A DNA stretch of 14,452 nt from Paracoccaceae bacterium (GCA_009920815.1 RFZH01000035.1:1-14452), one strand, 5' to 3'. Positions 1-7,289 are shown, counted from the stretch's first letter. Made by a program: numbers and translations. The notes: generated from the sequence alone by a model not told the origin.

Positions 1-2
1 AG

Positions 3-1346
3 GTTCCAATGGAACCAGGTCAAACATTGTATGTCTTTGATACTGCAATGAATATCGTTGCCCTGCGCGAAGACGTGTCCAGTAATCTTCGAACGAATAG
101 CGAAACAAAAAAAGCGCCTTTCACGCCAATATCTGATGGCTTGGATGCAATTTGGACAGCTTTGGAACGGATTTTGCCGGGGCTGACGCCGGTCACGCCA
201 TCGCGTCAAGGACGCGAAGCACATGTGCGCAGCGCAATCGCACAGGCGCTCAAGGGCAGTTCTCAACATAATACATATCGGCCATCACCTGCGATGACCG
301 AGGTCTCTGCCGTTGCGCCTGTTGAACGGAACGGTCAAATTGTCGGGGCGGTTGCATTGATTGGCGCTGCGGGCGAAATTGACCAATATGTCAAAGCTGA
401 ACGCGAAGGTGTTTTCCATCTTTTGATCATTGGAACCGTTGTCTCAATCGTCCTAAGTCTGGTTTTGGCGTCAACGATTTCTAATCCGCTTAATGATTTG
501 GCAAGCGCAGCCGAACTAGGGCGCGACAAAAGCTCGACCAGTTTATCGCCTGCACGCATTCGGATTCCCGACCTTTCTGCGCGTCCTGATGAAATTGGAC
601 GGCTATCTGGTGCACTTCGCGGTATGGTGTCCGCGCTTTACGATCGGATTGATGCAAACGAACAGTTTGCTGCGGATGTGGCGCATGAGATCAAAAATCC
701 GTTGGCGTCTTTGCGGTCGGCGGTTGGCACACTGAGGTTTGTCAAAACCGATGAACAACGTGAAAAGCTGTTGGATGTGATTGATCACGATGTGCGCCGT
801 TTGGACCGTCTGGTGAGCGATATCTCGAACGCATCTCGACTAGACAGTGAATTGGTCACGGAAACCCAACAGCCTTTTGATTTACTGCGATTGGTTGCAA
901 ATCTCTCCAGCTATCTTGGGTCTGATGCGCAATCTAAAGGTGTTGATTTTATATCAGACCTTCCAGATCAACCTGTGATCATTAACGGGCTTGAGGCGCG
1001 CTTGGCACAGGTCTTTGTGAACTTGATCACCAACGCGATCAGTTTCTGTAAAGAAGGCGATGCCATTCGCATCTGGGTGCGCCCGCGCGAAAATCGCGTG
1101 CTCGTGGTGGTCGAAGACACCGGGCCAGGCATCCCCGAAGAGGCGCTGGGGAAGGTCTTTAATCGTTTCTATTCGGAACGCCCTGCGGATGACTTTGGTA
1201 ATAACTCAGGTCTGGGTTTGGCGATTTCTAAACAAATCGTCGAAGCGCATGATGGCGTTATCTGGGCAGAAAACATTAGGCCGACCCAGGCGGATATTGG
1301 ATCCGCGCCATTGGGGGCCAGGTTTGTTGTGGGCTTGCCATTGTGA
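3..1346 (+). CDS. chvG: ChvG-type sensor histidine kinase (5' end outside window)
   Basis: The reading frame is open to the left edge, so the gene starts before the window; the ATG at 9 is internal. Counting from that ATG, a membrane segment spans about residues 136-156 after a probable periplasmic part. A HAMP linker follows (about 157-215), then an H-box with the phospho-accepting His226 (FAADVAHEIKNPLASLR). The ATPase domain shows N342 in the N-box, the G1 box EDTGPGIP (369-376) and the G2 box GLGLAIS (401-407). It should autophosphorylate at the inner membrane and pass phosphate to a ChvI-type response regulator, presumably just upstream. The ChvG name rests on context, because this kinase precedes hprK, rapZ, EIIA and HPr in many Rhodobacterales. 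The kinase class is certain; the stimulus is not visible. Its stop overlaps the hprK start by 4 bases (GTGA), implying translational coupling. Confidence 0.88.
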   Translation, partial: VPMEPGQTLYVFDTAMNIVALREDVSSNLRTNSETKKAPFTPISDGLDAIWTALERILPGLTPVTPSRQGREAHVRSAIAQALKGSSQHNTYRPSPAMTEVSAVAPVERNGQIVGAVALIGAAGEIDQYVKAEREGVFHLLIIGTVVSIVLSLVLASTISNPLNDLASAAELGRDKSSTSLSPARIRIPDLSARPDEIGRLSGALRGMVSALYDRIDANEQFAADVAHEIKNPLASLRSAVGTLRFVKTDEQREKLLDVIDHDVRRLDRLVSDISNASRLDSELVTETQQPFDLLRLVANLSSYLGSDAQSKGVDFISDLPDQPVIINGLEARLAQVFVNLITNAISFCKEGDAIRIWVRPRENRVLVVVEDTGPGIPEEALGKVFNRFYSERPADDFGNNSGLGLAISKQIVEAHDGVIWAENIRPTQADIGSAPLGARFVVGLPL

Positions 1347-1789
1347 CGCCAGAAAATCCGCGAATTTTACATGCTACCTGCGTTGATGTTGATGGTCGCG
1401 GCCTTTTGATTACAGGGGCCTCTGGTGCCGGAAAATCATCGCTGGCTTTGCAGATGATTGCATTGGGTGCGTGTTTATTGGCAGACGATCGTTGCGCAAT
1501 ACGCGCCGAAAATGGTTCGGTTCTCGCAACGCGTCCAAAGACCTTGCCACCCGCAATTGAGGCACGTGGTATCGGGCTTTTGAACGCACCGATGGTGTCT
1601 AAATCGTCTGTGCACTATGTCATTGATCTTGATGTCTTGGAAACTGAACGGCTGCCACCGCGGCGGGCGATCAACCTATGCGGTGTCGATATTCCATTGA
1701 TTTATAAAAGCAATCTGGACGTGTTAGGACAAAGCCTGTATCTTTTGCTTAGATACGGGGAATTTGACATTGAGACAGGGAATGAATGA
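1343..1789 (+). CDS. hprK: HPr kinase/phosphorylase, short alphaproteobacterial form
   Basis: At 148 residues this matches the short alphaproteobacterial HprK, which keeps the catalytic C-terminal domain and lacks the N-terminal domain of the Firmicutes enzymes. The Walker A loop is GASGAGKS (25-32) with Lys31. A conserved His10 precedes it, the acidic pair D48-D49 follows, and the signature-like EARGIG lies at 73-78. The enzyme is expected to phosphorylate a regulatory serine on HPr; Ser49 of the HPr encoded downstream fits. The GTG start overlaps the chvG stop, which supports this start and cotranscription. The 3' end overlaps the probable rapZ ATG by 8 bases. Whether it also acts as a phosphorylase cannot be judged from sequence alone. 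Confidence 0.9.
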   Translation: MTPENPRILHATCVDVDGRGLLITGASGAGKSSLALQMIALGACLLADDRCAIRAENGSVLATRPKTLPPAIEARGIGLLNAPMVSKSSVHYVIDLDVLETERLPPRRAINLCGVDIPLIYKSNLDVLGQSLYLLLRYGEFDIETGNE

Positions 1790-2669
1790 CATAGCCGTCG
1801 GACAAGAGCCAGCCATCAATCTGGTATTGGTGACAGGTCTATCAGGGGCAGGGCGTACAACCGCCATTCGCGCCCTAGAAGATATTGGTTATGAAACGAT
1901 TGATAACCTGCCAATTAGTTTGTTGCCAAATATCGTGTCATCGCCCAGCAAACCTGCACGGATTGCTGTTGGATTGGACACGCGTAATCGTGACTTTTCG
2001 ACCCATGGCGTTTTGGAAATGCTGGAAACGCTGTCGCGCATGCCGTGGTTAAAGGTGGATTTGGTGTTTATCCAATGCTCGACCGAAGTTCTTGTGCGGC
2101 GATTTTCAGAAACGCGTCGGCGCCATCCGTTGGCGCCCGCAGAAAGCCCAATCATTGGTATTGAGCGTGAACGCGATCTTTTGTTACCTATTTTGGTGCG
2201 TGCGGACGTTTTGCTTAATAGCTCTGACATGTCACCACATGAAATGCGCGGTGAAATCACGTCGTATTATTCGACCGACTCGGCCCTAGGCTTGGCTGTG
2301 TCAGTGCAATCATTTTCCTATAAACGCGGTTTACCGCGTGGGGTGGATATGTTGTTTGATTGCCGATTTTTGCGCAATCCTTACTGGGATGCAAATCTAC
2401 GCAGCCTTGATGGCCAGAATAAAAGCGTGCAAGACTATGTTAAGCAGGACACAAATTTCAATGAATTTTATCAAAAAATTCGCGATTTATGTCTTTTTTT
2501 GTTGCCAGCCTACAAAGATGAAGGCAAAACCCATTTTTCAATAGGGTTTGGTTGTACGGGTGGCAAACATCGATCAGTTACCCTAACGGAACTTTTGGCA
2601 AATGACCTTGCACACCATGGTTGGCAGGTGTCTATTAGGCATAGAGAAAAAGAACGTTTATCCGCCTGA
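1782..2669 (+). CDS. rapZ: RapZ family nucleotide-binding protein
   Basis: With the ATG at 1782 the protein has 295 residues, normal for RapZ (former YvcJ/YhbJ family). An in-frame TTG at 1764 would add six residues. I prefer the ATG because it is preceded by a purine-rich ACAGGGA, although the spacing is short. The P-loop is GLSGAGRTT (19-27), with Arg25 where the usual Walker lysine sits. A GLDTRNRDF block lies near 64-72, and the C-terminal family hallmark GCTGGKHRS is at 257-265. In enterobacteria RapZ is an RNA-binding adaptor that controls glmS expression through small RNAs. In alphaproteobacteria its role is less clear, but it sits in the same operon as hprK and the PTS proteins. Family assignment is firm; function here is inferred. 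Confidence 0.92.
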   Translation: MNDIAVGQEPAINLVLVTGLSGAGRTTAIRALEDIGYETIDNLPISLLPNIVSSPSKPARIAVGLDTRNRDFSTHGVLEMLETLSRMPWLKVDLVFIQCSTEVLVRRFSETRRRHPLAPAESPIIGIERERDLLLPILVRADVLLNSSDMSPHEMRGEITSYYSTDSALGLAVSVQSFSYKRGLPRGVDMLFDCRFLRNPYWDANLRSLDGQNKSVQDYVKQDTNFNEFYQKIRDLCLFLLPAYKDEGKTHFSIGFGCTGGKHRSVTLTELLANDLAHHGWQVSIRHREKERLSA

Positions 2670-2694
2670 TTATGGGCTTGAATGAGGTGCTGGC

Positions 2695-3087
2695 GTGATC
2701 GGTATCGTTATCGTTGCGCATGGAGGTTTGGCCAAGGAATATGTGGCTGCTGTCGAACATGTTGTCGGCAGGCAAGCAGGTATTATTTCTGTCGCCATAG
2801 AAGCGGATTGTGATCGGGCGTCCAAACAGAACGAGATTTGCAATGCGGCGAACCACGTCGACGAGGGCGATGGCGTCATTATCGTCACCGACATGTTTGG
2901 CGGCAGCCCGTCCAATTTGGCATTGAAAGCATGCGAACCGGAAAACCGACGCATCATTTATGGGGCAAACTTGCCCATGCTGATAAAGCTTGCCAAAACC
3001 CGAAAGCTGCCGTTAAACGAAAGCGTAGACGCGTCATTGAATGCTGGGCGCAAATATCTAAATACCTGTTTTGTCAAAGGACAATAA
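2695..3087 (+). CDS. PTS EIIA component, mannose/fructose (EIIA-Man) family
   Basis: This is a free-standing EIIA-Man domain of 130 residues. The phosphorylatable His9 lies in the N-terminal strand (IGIVIVAHGGLA), and the family loop DMFGGSPSN is at about 66-74. It would accept phosphate from His-phosphorylated HPr. There are no EIIB, EIIC or EIID genes nearby, so sugar transport is unlikely; such lone EIIAs in Rhodobacterales are thought to be regulatory. The GTG start follows a GAGGTG ribosome-binding sequence with suitable spacing, 25 bases after the rapZ stop. HPr starts 6 bases downstream, so the two should be cotranslated from one message. Confidence 0.9.
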   Translation: MIGIVIVAHGGLAKEYVAAVEHVVGRQAGIISVAIEADCDRASKQNEICNAANHVDEGDGVIIVTDMFGGSPSNLALKACEPENRRIIYGANLPMLIKLAKTRKLPLNESVDASLNAGRKYLNTCFVKGQ

Positions 3088-3093
3088 TCTTTC

Positions 3094-3372
3094 ATGTCAG
3101 CTGATATTACTAAGACATTGAATATTATCAATGAAAAGGGACTGCACGCGCGCGCGTCTGCAAAATTTGTAGAAGTCGTCGAAAGCTATGATGCGACTGC
3201 GAACGTCGAAAAAGATGGATTGGATGCGTCAGGTGATAGTATCATGGGTTTGTTAATGTTGGCGGCGTCGCGCGGCACGACGATCGATGTTACGACATCT
3301 GGTGTACAAGCCCAAGAATTAATGGATGCGCTCGAGGCGCTTGTCGCTAATCGTTTCGGAGAAGATCAATAA
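3094..3372 (+). CDS. ptsH: HPr family phosphocarrier protein
   Basis: At 92 residues this is a standard HPr. The active-site histidine is His18 in the motif EKGLHARASAKF, which Enzyme I phosphorylates. Ser49 lies in the motif DSIMGLLML, at the place of the HprK-modified regulatory serine. Both sites are therefore intact, matching the presence of hprK in the same operon. An AAAGGA ribosome-binding site overlaps the end of the EIIA gene. No Enzyme I gene is in the window, so the phosphate source must be encoded elsewhere. In this group HPr may be called NPr or ptsH; the family is certain, the symbol a convention. Confidence 0.93.
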   Translation: MSADITKTLNIINEKGLHARASAKFVEVVESYDATANVEKDGLDASGDSIMGLLMLAASRGTTIDVTTSGVQAQELMDALEALVANRFGEDQ

Positions 3373-3397
3373 CCTGTTTGCAAAGGGAAATTACTCT

Positions 3398-4237
3398 GTG
3401 ACTCAGGATCTATCAAAATACGATAGTCGCAGATTGTCCTATGCCAATACGTTTAACAGTCCGATAAAGCGCGTGATCATTAAGGCCATCGAAATGGTTA
3501 CGGCAAAGCCCACCTTATTGCGCAAAGTGCGGGCCTTTGAAAAGGCTGGGATCCCTTTTGGTCAACCCTTTTGGTCCGCCGCCTTGTCTGTGATGGGCAT
3601 TCGCCTTGATACCCCTGAGAGTGAAATCAATCGAATTCCCAAGCATGGGCCACTTGTGATTGTAGCCAACCATCCGCACGGGTTGGTTGATGGCATGGTT
3701 TTGGCCGCTTTGGTTGGGCGTGTCCGAACGGATTATAAAATCCTGACCAGATCATTGCTAACTGGTGTGGAACAAATTGATCAATTTATGATTCCAGTGC
3801 CATTTGATCACGAAGAGAACGCGGTCGAAAAAGGCTTGGACATGCGGCGGTCTGCCATGGCGCATTTGATGGCAGGGGGGGTGATCATCGTTTTTCCGTC
3901 AGGCAAAGTTGCAAATAGCGAAACAGCTTTCGGCCCTGTGATCGAAGCGCCTTGGAATCCCTTCACCGCGAATTTGATCACGCGATCCAAGGCCGAGGTT
4001 TTGCCAGTATTCTTTCCCGGTCGGAACTCACGGGCCTATCAAGTTGCCGCACAAATATCGGCGACGTTACGTCAAAGCCTGCTTTTGTTTGAGATAAAGC
4101 ACGCTTTGGGGCACCCACAAAGACCCCATATCGGCCCCCCGATTTCCCAAGATGAATTGCAAAAACTGGCCAAAAGTCCACGCGATTTGGTCGCTTGCTT
4201 ACGTGAGATCACGTTAGATTTAGGTGCGAAAACCTGA
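3398..4237 (+). CDS. PlsC-like lysophospholipid acyltransferase family protein
   Basis: Using the GTG at 3398 the protein has 279 residues. AAGGGA lies 8-9 bases upstream of it. An ATG at 3326 is in frame but would overlap HPr by 47 bases, so I reject it. The catalytic block is NHPHGLVDG (91-99), where the first His and the Asp are six residues apart. That is one more than the textbook HX4D, and fits the haemolysin-like NHPxGxxDG subgroup of glycerophospholipid acyltransferases. The second block FPSGKVA (166-172) stands where FPEG normally sits. It probably transfers acyl groups to a lysolipid at the inner membrane; the acceptor (lysophosphatidic acid, lyso-ornithine lipid or other) cannot be told. 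It is the last gene of the left operon and runs tail-to-tail into the next gene with a 2-base gap. Confidence 0.82.
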   Translation: MTQDLSKYDSRRLSYANTFNSPIKRVIIKAIEMVTAKPTLLRKVRAFEKAGIPFGQPFWSAALSVMGIRLDTPESEINRIPKHGPLVIVANHPHGLVDGMVLAALVGRVRTDYKILTRSLLTGVEQIDQFMIPVPFDHEENAVEKGLDMRRSAMAHLMAGGVIIVFPSGKVANSETAFGPVIEAPWNPFTANLITRSKAEVLPVFFPGRNSRAYQVAAQISATLRQSLLLFEIKHALGHPQRPHIGPPISQDELQKLAKSPRDLVACLREITLDLGAKT

Positions 4238-4239
4238 AT

Positions 4240-5115
4240 TCAACGTGTTGGAACGGGCGTTTCGCCACGATAATCGTAAAAGCCGCGCTGCGTTTTGCGA
4301 CCAAGCCATCCAGCTTCGACGTATTTGGTCAATAACGGGCAGGGACGGTACTTTGTATCCGCCAAACCATCGTGCAAAACGTTCATGATCGCCAAACAGG
4401 TGTCCAAGCCAATAAAGTCCGCCAATTCTAATGGTCCCATAGGATGATTGGCCCCCAGCTTCATCGAGGAGTCGATGGATTGAACGGATCCAACCCCTTC
4501 GTAGAGGGTGTAGACAGCTTCGTTGATCATGGGCATCAATATGCGGTTTACAATGAATGCTGGGAAATCTTCGGCGCTGGCTGCGGTTTTGCCCAAGTTT
4601 TCAACCACCTCTAAACATGACTGAAACGTTTGTTGGTCCGTTGCGATGCCTCGGATTAATTCGACCAACTGCATCACAGGCACAGGGTTCATAAAGTGAA
4701 ATCCCATAAATTTTTCAGGTCGGTCTGTGCGGCTTGCCAAACGGGTTATCGAAATTGATGACGTATTTGACGTCAAAATCGTTTCAGGTTTGAGGTCTGG
4801 CAATAGGGCATCAAAGATCTTTTGTTTGATGGATTCGTTTTCTGTGGCGGCTTCGATGACTAAATCTGTCTGCGCGATATCACGCAGATTTAGCGATGTT
4901 GTGATCCGTCCTAAGGCAGTGTCTTTATCCGCTTGGCTAATTTTCCCGCCTTTGACTTGGCGATCCATGTTTTTAGAGATGCGCGCAAGTGCTGCGTCCA
5001 ATCCATCTTGGGTAAGATCATTCAGAACGACATCATAGCTGGCCAATGCCATCACATGCGCAATGCCATTTCCCATTTGTCCTGCGCCTACAATTCCGAT
5101 CGTCTTGATTGCCAT
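4240..5115 (-). CDS. 3-hydroxybutyryl-CoA dehydrogenase
   Basis: From the ATG at 5115 (preceded by AAGGA) the protein has 291 residues, the usual length of single-domain bacterial 3-hydroxyacyl-CoA dehydrogenases (Hbd, PaaH, FadB2 types). An upstream in-frame ATG at 5166 adds a basic stretch that does not fit the family. The NAD-binding loop is GAGQMG (10-15). The four catalytic positions of the family are all present with correct spacing: Ser119, His140 (GFHFMNPVPVM), Glu152 and Asn190. The reaction is NAD(P)-linked oxidation of 3-hydroxybutyryl-CoA to acetoacetyl-CoA or the reverse, in fatty acid, polyhydroxybutyrate or aromatic degradation. It faces away from the DUF6473 gene across a 136-base divergent region. 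Pathway assignment remains open. Confidence 0.9.
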   Translation of the reverse strand: MAIKTIGIVGAGQMGNGIAHVMALASYDVVLNDLTQDGLDAALARISKNMDRQVKGGKISQADKDTALGRITTSLNLRDIAQTDLVIEAATENESIKQKIFDALLPDLKPETILTSNTSSISITRLASRTDRPEKFMGFHFMNPVPVMQLVELIRGIATDQQTFQSCLEVVENLGKTAASAEDFPAFIVNRILMPMINEAVYTLYEGVGSVQSIDSSMKLGANHPMGPLELADFIGLDTCLAIMNVLHDGLADTKYRPCPLLTKYVEAGWLGRKTQRGFYDYRGETPVPTR

Positions 5116-5157
5116 TGGATTTCCTTTCAAACTTAATCGGACATTAGTGCGAAATTT

Positions 5158-5173
5158 GACATGCATGCAAGTC
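5158..5173. repeat. Imperfect palindrome centred on TGCATGCA
   Basis: The 16 bases GACATGCATGCAAGTC form a palindrome broken only by the symmetric pair at positions 4 and 13, with the perfect core TGCATGCA. The element lies 43 bases upstream of the 3-hydroxybutyryl-CoA dehydrogenase start, within the expected promoter area. It could be an operator of a regulator of fatty acid or polyhydroxybutyrate metabolism, but this is a guess from position only. Confidence 0.3.
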
Positions 5174-5197
5174 TCAACCGATCGACCGCGTTAAGAG

Positions 5198-5220
5198 TTT
5201 GGCAATCGAATCGTGCCAAA
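5198..5220. repeat. Perfect 7-bp inverted repeat in divergent intergenic region
   Basis: The arms TTTGGCA (5198-5204) and TGCCAAA (5214-5220) are perfect reverse complements, separated by nine bases. They lie between the divergent 3-hydroxybutyryl-CoA dehydrogenase and DUF6473 genes, 32 bases before the DUF6473 start. The geometry suits a dimeric regulator, but no matching regulator is recognised, so this is only a possible operator. Confidence 0.4.
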
Positions 5221-5251
5221 GTGGGTTTGGGTGAAAATTAGGTGGTGAGTT

Positions 5252-6025
5252 ATGAGTTATATAGCAACGGACATTCGTCCGGTTGATTTTTCAATCTGTC
5301 AGTATGGTAAATCTCCATTTTTTTTGCGCGGGCGTAAGGTGCGCACAAATGGGAGATATTGGGTGTGTCTTGGTGGGCAAAAAACATATGCCGAAGACAT
5401 TGTTTTGCCGTTCAGCCAACAATTAGAACGCAGGTTTGGCGTGCCCGTGGTCAATATGGGGATCCCTTATTCCGGGCCAGATGCAGTGTTTGACGATAAG
5501 GATTTATCTACTGTTATCTCTGGTGCGGAAATGGTGATCTTTGAACCACTTTCGATGGTGAACCATACTAATCCGTTTTACCGTGTCCATCCGCGACGCA
5601 ATGATCGGTTCATTTGCCCGATGCCTGCGCTGACCACGCTCTATCCAGAAATGGATTTTACCGATTGCCATTTTACCAAACACCTTTTGTGTAAATTGTT
5701 GGTCTGTGATCCAGCGCGATTTGAAACGGTCCGTGACGCGTTGGAACATGAATGGACAATAAAAATGCAGCGCCTCGCGCGATTGATGCGGCGCGCGATT
5801 GCGTGGTCAATCGCACCAGCGGGTTCCCGTACCGAAATTTCAGATATTTTGACGGTCAAGACCTCAGACCTAGAACTGCTTTCATCACATGTGGTCTGCG
5901 CCGACATAAAATCGCATCATGCCTTGTTTCCAGAAAATATTACACAAGCCGATCACAACCAGATCTTTGACCTGCTGCAACATGAAATAGTTCGCATTTC
6001 GGACGATTTAGCCCTTGAAATCTAG
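5252..6025 (+). CDS. DUF6473 family protein of unknown function
   Basis: This 257-residue protein has the hallmarks I associate with DUF6473, a family found mainly in Rhodobacterales. An N-terminal CQYGKSPFFLRGRK block (16-29) is followed by WVCLGGQKTYAED (37-49), a VVNMGIPYSGPDAVF segment and FYRVHPRRNDRF (about 109-120). There is no signal peptide or membrane segment. The ATG at 5252 follows AGGTGG. The GGxxTYA and NxGxxxxGPD elements recall SGNH-hydrolase or sulfotransferase-like folds, but no catalytic triad is plain, so I assign no reaction. It lies just upstream of tRNA-Trp in the same direction and could share its transcript. Confidence 0.75.
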   Translation: MSYIATDIRPVDFSICQYGKSPFFLRGRKVRTNGRYWVCLGGQKTYAEDIVLPFSQQLERRFGVPVVNMGIPYSGPDAVFDDKDLSTVISGAEMVIFEPLSMVNHTNPFYRVHPRRNDRFICPMPALTTLYPEMDFTDCHFTKHLLCKLLVCDPARFETVRDALEHEWTIKMQRLARLMRRAIAWSIAPAGSRTEISDILTVKTSDLELLSSHVVCADIKSHHALFPENITQADHNQIFDLLQHEIVRISDDLALEI

Positions 6026-6053
6026 ATCGAGGCATCGTATCCACAGCCGCATT

Positions 6054-6129
6054 AGGGGTATAGCTCAGCTGGTAGAGCGACGGTCTCCAAAACCGTAGGT
6101 CGCGGGTTCGAACCCTGCTGCCCCTGCCA
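6054..6129 (+). tRNA. tRNA-Trp (anticodon CCA)
   Basis: This is a complete 76-base cloverleaf including an encoded CCA end. The acceptor arms AGGGGTA (6054-6060) and TGCCCCT (6119-6125) pair over seven positions with one G-T wobble. The discriminator base is G6126. The D-arm region contains AGCTCAGCTGGTAGAGC, the anticodon stem is ACGGT/ACCGT, and its loop CTCCAAA carries CCA, which reads UGG. The T-arm contains GGTTCGAACCC. It may be transcribed with the DUF6473 gene 28 bases upstream. In many proteobacteria the next gene is secE, but here a - strand gene follows. Confidence 0.97.
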
Positions 6130-6173
6130 AAATCATAACACATCGCGTCAAAATAGCCTGCCCAAGCGGGGCG

Positions 6174-7169
6174 CTAATGCAATTGGTCACATAGCTCGCG
6201 CAAAGGGCGTGCGCGTTCATTTAGCTGCCGCATGCGCTGATTTATTTTGGCGAATTCTGCGTGTGGATCGCGGCAAGTGGCAAGCTGCGCTGGCGTCATG
6301 GCCACACCTGCCGCCAATGCAAATTCAAGATTGTTTTGTTCGTCCATCGATATCGGTTCGGTTAGGATCAAGGGGGGTTCGAATGATATTCCCTCTAGAA
6401 TGCTCATGCCGCCCGGTTTTGTGTACATCGCTTTTGCATGTTTAATCAAAGGCCATGACCGAATACCTGTGGTGGCAATCGGTGGTGGTGGTGCGGTAAA
6501 AGGGCCAGCATATGTTTCTTGACTTTGGAATGCGCCGGACGGACCAGATTTTGAAATTTCCCAAATTGAGGTGTGCTTCAAACGCCATTCTCGATCTTTT
6601 GCCGTTAATAGATTCCAACCACCGCCTTGGATAAAAACCGCACGTTCCCGCATGGGATAGGGCAAAGCAAAATAACGGTCATTTGCCAGTGTCCAGTTCA
6701 ATCTATTTTGCGCATCATCAAAAAAGATAACTTTTGTTGTGTTAAATGTTGCTAGGTTCGCCCGTGGATTTTGGTCAAGTTTTGCATCAAGTCTTAAATC
6801 GATTATGGTTCGACCGGCTAGGCATGCAGTGGGCAACATGTTCAGCGCCAAAGACCACGTGTAAATCAAACTGATTATCGCGGCAGATTTGTTTTGGTCC
6901 AATATTTGTTCCAAACGATCCAACGCGGTTTGGTCAATTTCATTGATTGATCTTATGAATTGGTTGACGCGGTTTTCACGCCCCAAAAGAATGTCACTGG
7001 AATAAAGTTTACGCAAATCCTCTAGATGCGCACATCCCGCATGCGTTAGCAGATCCTCAAAGTATAGTGTTTGGACGCTATGACCCTCGTTGTTTAATTG
7101 GTCTTGTATCACCCGACCAAGGGATTGAACGCCCCAGCCAACTTTGTTGGCCAGCAAAATAATCTGCAT
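6174..7169 (-). CDS. Uncharacterised protein, GT-B glycosyltransferase-like C-terminus
   Basis: From the ATG at 7169 the protein has 331 residues. A GTG at 7199 is in frame but has no visible ribosome-binding site. The start MQIILLANKVGWGVQSLGR looks like the first Rossmann strand and glycine turn of a GT-B enzyme. The C-terminal block AMYTKPGGMSILEG (247-260), followed by PPLILTEP and DEQNN (about 265-280), resembles the nucleotide-sugar donor site of family 28 glycosyltransferases such as MurG and MGDG synthase. The middle part is not recognised; a proline-rich stretch lies near 223-231. There is no signal peptide or clear membrane span. It lies 120 bases downstream of the RuBisCO-like gene on the same strand and might share its transcript. 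Sugar donor and acceptor are unknown; the glycosyltransferase reading is an inference. Confidence 0.5.
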   Translation of the reverse strand: MQIILLANKVGWGVQSLGRVIQDQLNNEGHSVQTLYFEDLLTHAGCAHLEDLRKLYSSDILLGRENRVNQFIRSINEIDQTALDRLEQILDQNKSAAIISLIYTWSLALNMLPTACLAGRTIIDLRLDAKLDQNPRANLATFNTTKVIFFDDAQNRLNWTLANDRYFALPYPMRERAVFIQGGGWNLLTAKDREWRLKHTSIWEISKSGPSGAFQSQETYAGPFTAPPPPIATTGIRSWPLIKHAKAMYTKPGGMSILEGISFEPPLILTEPISMDEQNNLEFALAAGVAMTPAQLATCRDPHAEFAKINQRMRQLNERARPLRELCDQLH

Positions 7170-7289
7170 TGAACACACCCGAACAAGAAATTTGATCACA
7201 CAGAGCGAAGCCGATCTAGATCATAACATCTTTCGGGCGATAGATGCTGATTAGGTAAATTTTTGTGTCAAATTGATTACTTTTGCGGC

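Noticed and set aside
5116..5166. Upstream ATG start of the 3-hydroxybutyryl-CoA dehydrogenase
   Set aside because: The added residues precede the Rossmann strand and have no family counterpart; AAGGA is placed for the ATG at 5115.
6131..6173. Terminator hairpin after tRNA-Trp
   Set aside because: The GC-rich bases near 6156-6173 do not form a stable stem and no T-run follows.
7213..7222. Perfect palindrome GATCTAGATC
   Set aside because: Short, single, and no partner copy or promoter geometry supports a function.
7216..7227. Possible third, degenerate copy of the operator (ATCATAAC against ATCATACC) before the glycosyltransferase-like gene
   Set aside because: Only about eight bases resemble the motif and the GGTAT core is broken, so chance is a good explanation.
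7266..7271. TTGACA (- strand) as -35 box of the glycosyltransferase-like gene
   Set aside because: No acceptable -10 box is found 16-18 bases downstream.
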